DNA from: Bacillota bacterium
GTDB taxonomy: Bacteria > Bacillota > Sulfobacillia > JAJZIM01 > JAJZBP01
Assembly (NCBI GenBank): GCA_021798855.1
Contig: JAJZBP010000140.1
Span: forward strand, 1-5,828
Length of the DNA stretch: 5,828 nt
Direction of reading: 5' to 3'
Shown piece by piece: positions 4,000-5,828 of the stretch; position 1 is the first letter of the stretch; the number at the start of each line of letters is the position of its first letter. Under the pieces are notes generated by a model, which was not told the DNA's origin, made no database searches, and saw only the letters and a program-made list of their open reading frames with translations. Position numbers and translations under genes: made by a program.

Positions 4000-5828
4000 G
4001 TGAGAGAACTGACCGAGGCGAAAATTGCCTACACCACCTGCTACATGTGCGCCTGCAAGTGTGGGATCAAGGTGACCATTGAGGACGGCAAGCTTCGCTT
4101 CATTCAGGGCAACCAGGACAGTCCGGTGAACCAGGGGGTTTTTTGCGCCAAAGGCGCCGCTGGGATCATGACCGAGTACAGTCCGGCGAGACTGCGCAAG
4201 CCCCTGTTGCGGGTGGCGGAAGCGGAGCGGGGCGAGGGCAGGTTCGTCGAAGTCGAGTGGGAAACGGCCCTCGACCTGGCCGCCGGGTGGCTGGGAGAGG
4301 TCAGGGAACGGGACCCCCGGAAGCTTGCTTTTTACACGGGGCGGGACCAGATGCAGACTTTCACCGGTTTTTGGTCGCGGATGTTCGGCACTCCCAACTG
4401 GGCGTCCCACGGGGGTTTTTGCTCGGTGAACATGGCTGCCGGCGGCGTCTACTCGGTGGGCGGCAGCCTCTGGGAGTTCGGCTTTCCGGATCTGGACCAC
4501 GCCTCCTTGTTCCTCCTGATCGGAGTGGCCGAAGACCATCCGGCCAACCCGCTGAAGCTGGCCATCAGCCGCCTGCGGGAACGGGGAGGGCGCTTCGTGG
4601 TGGTCAACCCGGTGCGTTCCGGTTACGGGGCCATCGCCGACCAGTGGATACCCATCAGGCCGGGGACCGACGGCTTTTTCCTGTTGAGTTTGATGCACGT
4701 GCTGGTGCGGGAGGGCCTTTATGCCGCCGACTACCTGGCCGACTACACCAACGCTCCCCACCTGGTGGCGGTGCGGCCTGGGTGCGAGGGCGACGGCCTC
4801 TTCTTCCGCCGGGACGGTGACGCGGTGGTCTTCGACCGGGCGGCCGGACGGGTGGTGCCGGCCGGGGAGGCTGACCAGCCGGCTTTGGAAGGTGAATACG
4901 ACGTGGACGGGGAAGTCCTGCGTCCAGCTTTCGCCCTCCTGCGGGAGCGGCTGGCCGAGTACTCTCCGGAGCGGGCGGCGGAGGTTACCGGGATTCCGGC
5001 CCGGACCATCCGGGAATTGGCCTTGGAAATGGGCGATACAGCCCTCCGCCGTCCCCTGGTGCTACCCATCCCCTGGCGGGACGCCCAGGGGATGGAGCAC
5101 CCCCAAACCATCGGACGGCCGGTGGCCATCCACGCGATGCGGGGTTTGGCTGCGCACTCCAACGGATTCCAGACGGTCAGGGCGCTTTTTGACCTGATGA
5201 TGCTGCTGGGGACGGTGGACGTTCCGGGCGGGTTTCTCTACAAGCCGCCCTACCCCAAGGCGGCGCCGCCGCCGGTCAAGCCGTCAAGGGAGACGCCGGA
5301 GCCGGGGAAGCCACTGGGCGGGAGCCTCCTGGGGTACGTGGCCGGGCCGGAGGATCTCCTGGTGGACGACGAGGGCAGACCGCAGCGCCTGGACGAGGCC
5401 TACAGTTGGGACTATCCCCTGGCCGCCCACGGGATGATCCAAAACGTCATCCGCAACGCGTGGCGGGGGCAACCATATAAAATCGACGTCCTGATGGTCT
5501 ACATGGCCAACCTGGCCTGGAATTCCATGTGGAATACCGGCGAGGTGCAGGAAATGCTGCGGGCCAAGGACGAAAGCGGCGCGTATCGCATCCCCAAGGT
5601 GATCACCTTCGACGCTTTCCACAGCGAGATGGTGGCCTGGTCGGACCTGGTCTTCCCGGACACCACCTACCTGGAGCGCTACGACGCCATGTCCCTTTTG
5701 GACCGCCCGATCTCCGAGCCCAGCGGGCCGGCCGACTGCATCCGCCACCCGGTGCTGCCGCCGCCCGAGGGGGTGCGCTCCACGGCGGACGTCCTCATCG
5801 ACCTGGGCGTCCGGTTGCGGCTGCCCCG
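4000..5828 (+). CDS. Molybdopterin oxidoreductase catalytic subunit, SoeA/FDH-like, 3' end cut by window
   Basis: A partial reading frame with 609 codons in the window, open at the right edge; family members are about 900-1000 residues. It is a DMSO-reductase-superfamily (CISM) enzyme. The N-terminal [4Fe-4S] motif is complete: C14-x2-C17-x3-C21-x27-C49, followed by K51, the residue placed between cluster and cofactor in formate dehydrogenase/Nap-type enzymes. C19 is an additional cysteine. HGGFCSVNMA places Cys141 (TGC 4420-4422) as the likely molybdenum or tungsten ligand; it is not selenocysteine. Cofactor-binding segments follow: GVAEDH near 175-180, VNPVRSGY from about 202 and RPGTDG at 220-225. 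Toward the edge come FHSEMVAWSDLVFPDTTYLER and DRPISEPSGP, which I associate with SoeA-like cytoplasmic sulfite dehydrogenases. No twin-arginine signal is present, consistent with a cytoplasmic subunit. A formate dehydrogenase or another CISM activity is not excluded. Start: GTG 4000 is the first candidate after an in-frame TGA (3976-3978) but has no proper ribosome site; GGTGA (3999-4003) fits CTG 4009 better. Divergent LysR gene likely controls it. Confidence 0.9.
   Translation, partial: MRELTEAKIAYTTCYMCACKCGIKVTIEDGKLRFIQGNQDSPVNQGVFCAKGAAGIMTEYSPARLRKPLLRVAEAERGEGRFVEVEWETALDLAAGWLGEVRERDPRKLAFYTGRDQMQTFTGFWSRMFGTPNWASHGGFCSVNMAAGGVYSVGGSLWEFGFPDLDHASLFLLIGVAEDHPANPLKLAISRLRERGGRFVVVNPVRSGYGAIADQWIPIRPGTDGFFLLSLMHVLVREGLYAADYLADYTNAPHLVAVRPGCEGDGLFFRRDGDAVVFDRAAGRVVPAGEADQPALEGEYDVDGEVLRPAFALLRERLAEYSPERAAEVTGIPARTIRELALEMGDTALRRPLVLPIPWRDAQGMEHPQTIGRPVAIHAMRGLAAHSNGFQTVRALFDLMMLLGTVDVPGGFLYKPPYPKAAPPPVKPSRETPEPGKPLGGSLLGYVAGPEDLLVDDEGRPQRLDEAYSWDYPLAAHGMIQNVIRNAWRGQPYKIDVLMVYMANLAWNSMWNTGEVQEMLRAKDESGAYRIPKVITFDAFHSEMVAWSDLVFPDTTYLERYDAMSLLDRPISEPSGPADCIRHPVLPPPEGVRSTADVLIDLGVRLRLP

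Noticed and set aside
4420..4422. Selenocysteine at the molybdenum-ligand position
   Set aside because: The codon is TGC (Cys), and the reading frame has no internal TGA.
3937..4761. Minus-strand reading frame over the start of the molybdenum enzyme and the promoter region
   Set aside because: It lies antisense to a clearly recognisable molybdopterin oxidoreductase and runs through the AT-rich divergent promoter region; no recognisable domain.
4143..4820. Plus-strand 225-residue frame
   Set aside because: It is a shifted-frame shadow of the molybdenum enzyme, with Arg/Gly/Pro-rich composition and no motifs.

Overview
The window is GC-rich DNA with strong Shine-Dalgarno sites, TTG and GTG start codons, tightly packed genes and one conspicuously AT-rich divergent promoter region. 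Together with the gene content (a complex-iron-sulfur molybdenum enzyme, a LysR regulator, a YdjC/ChbG deacetylase, a small Cys-rich protein and a metallo-beta-lactamase-fold hydrolase), this suggests a GC-rich bacterium, perhaps an anaerobic or thermophilic Firmicute of the Moorella/Peptococcaceae type. That placement is an inference from style and is not proven.

Layout. Positions 1-412 hold no convincing gene. There are several short inverted repeats, a short AT-rich stretch, six perfect copies of a 17-bp tandem repeat (273-382), and a near-ideal ribosome binding site. A plus-strand cluster follows: a 10-helix membrane protein made of two homologous HPP-like halves (413-1333), a probable 66-residue Cys-rich protein (1341-1541), and a glyoxalase-II-like MBL-fold hydrolase (1538-2176). 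The stop of the small gene overlaps the start of the MBL gene (ATGA). A minus-strand pair runs toward this cluster: a LysR-type regulator (2994-3872) and, downstream, a YdjC/ChbG-family deacetylase (2173-2940). The deacetylase and MBL genes converge so tightly that their stop codons share the bases TTAG. Between the LysR and YdjC genes lie three copies of a 12-bp tandem repeat.

Divergent from lysR, after an AT-rich 127-bp region with overlapping back-to-back promoters and a candidate LysR-type operator, begins a large molybdopterin oxidoreductase (4000 to beyond 5828). It carries a full [4Fe-4S] cysteine motif and a Cys molybdenum ligand, and most resembles SoeA-type/formate-dehydrogenase-like catalytic subunits. 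The arrangement suggests that the LysR protein controls this enzyme.

The most unusual feature is the pair of short tandem-repeat arrays. Each sits just upstream of a start codon, and each repeat unit can base-pair with the translation start of the gene that follows: the 17-bp unit with the Shine-Dalgarno of the membrane protein gene, the 12-bp unit with the TTG start of the YdjC gene. Changes in copy number could therefore tune translation. This is a hypothesis from sequence complementarity only.
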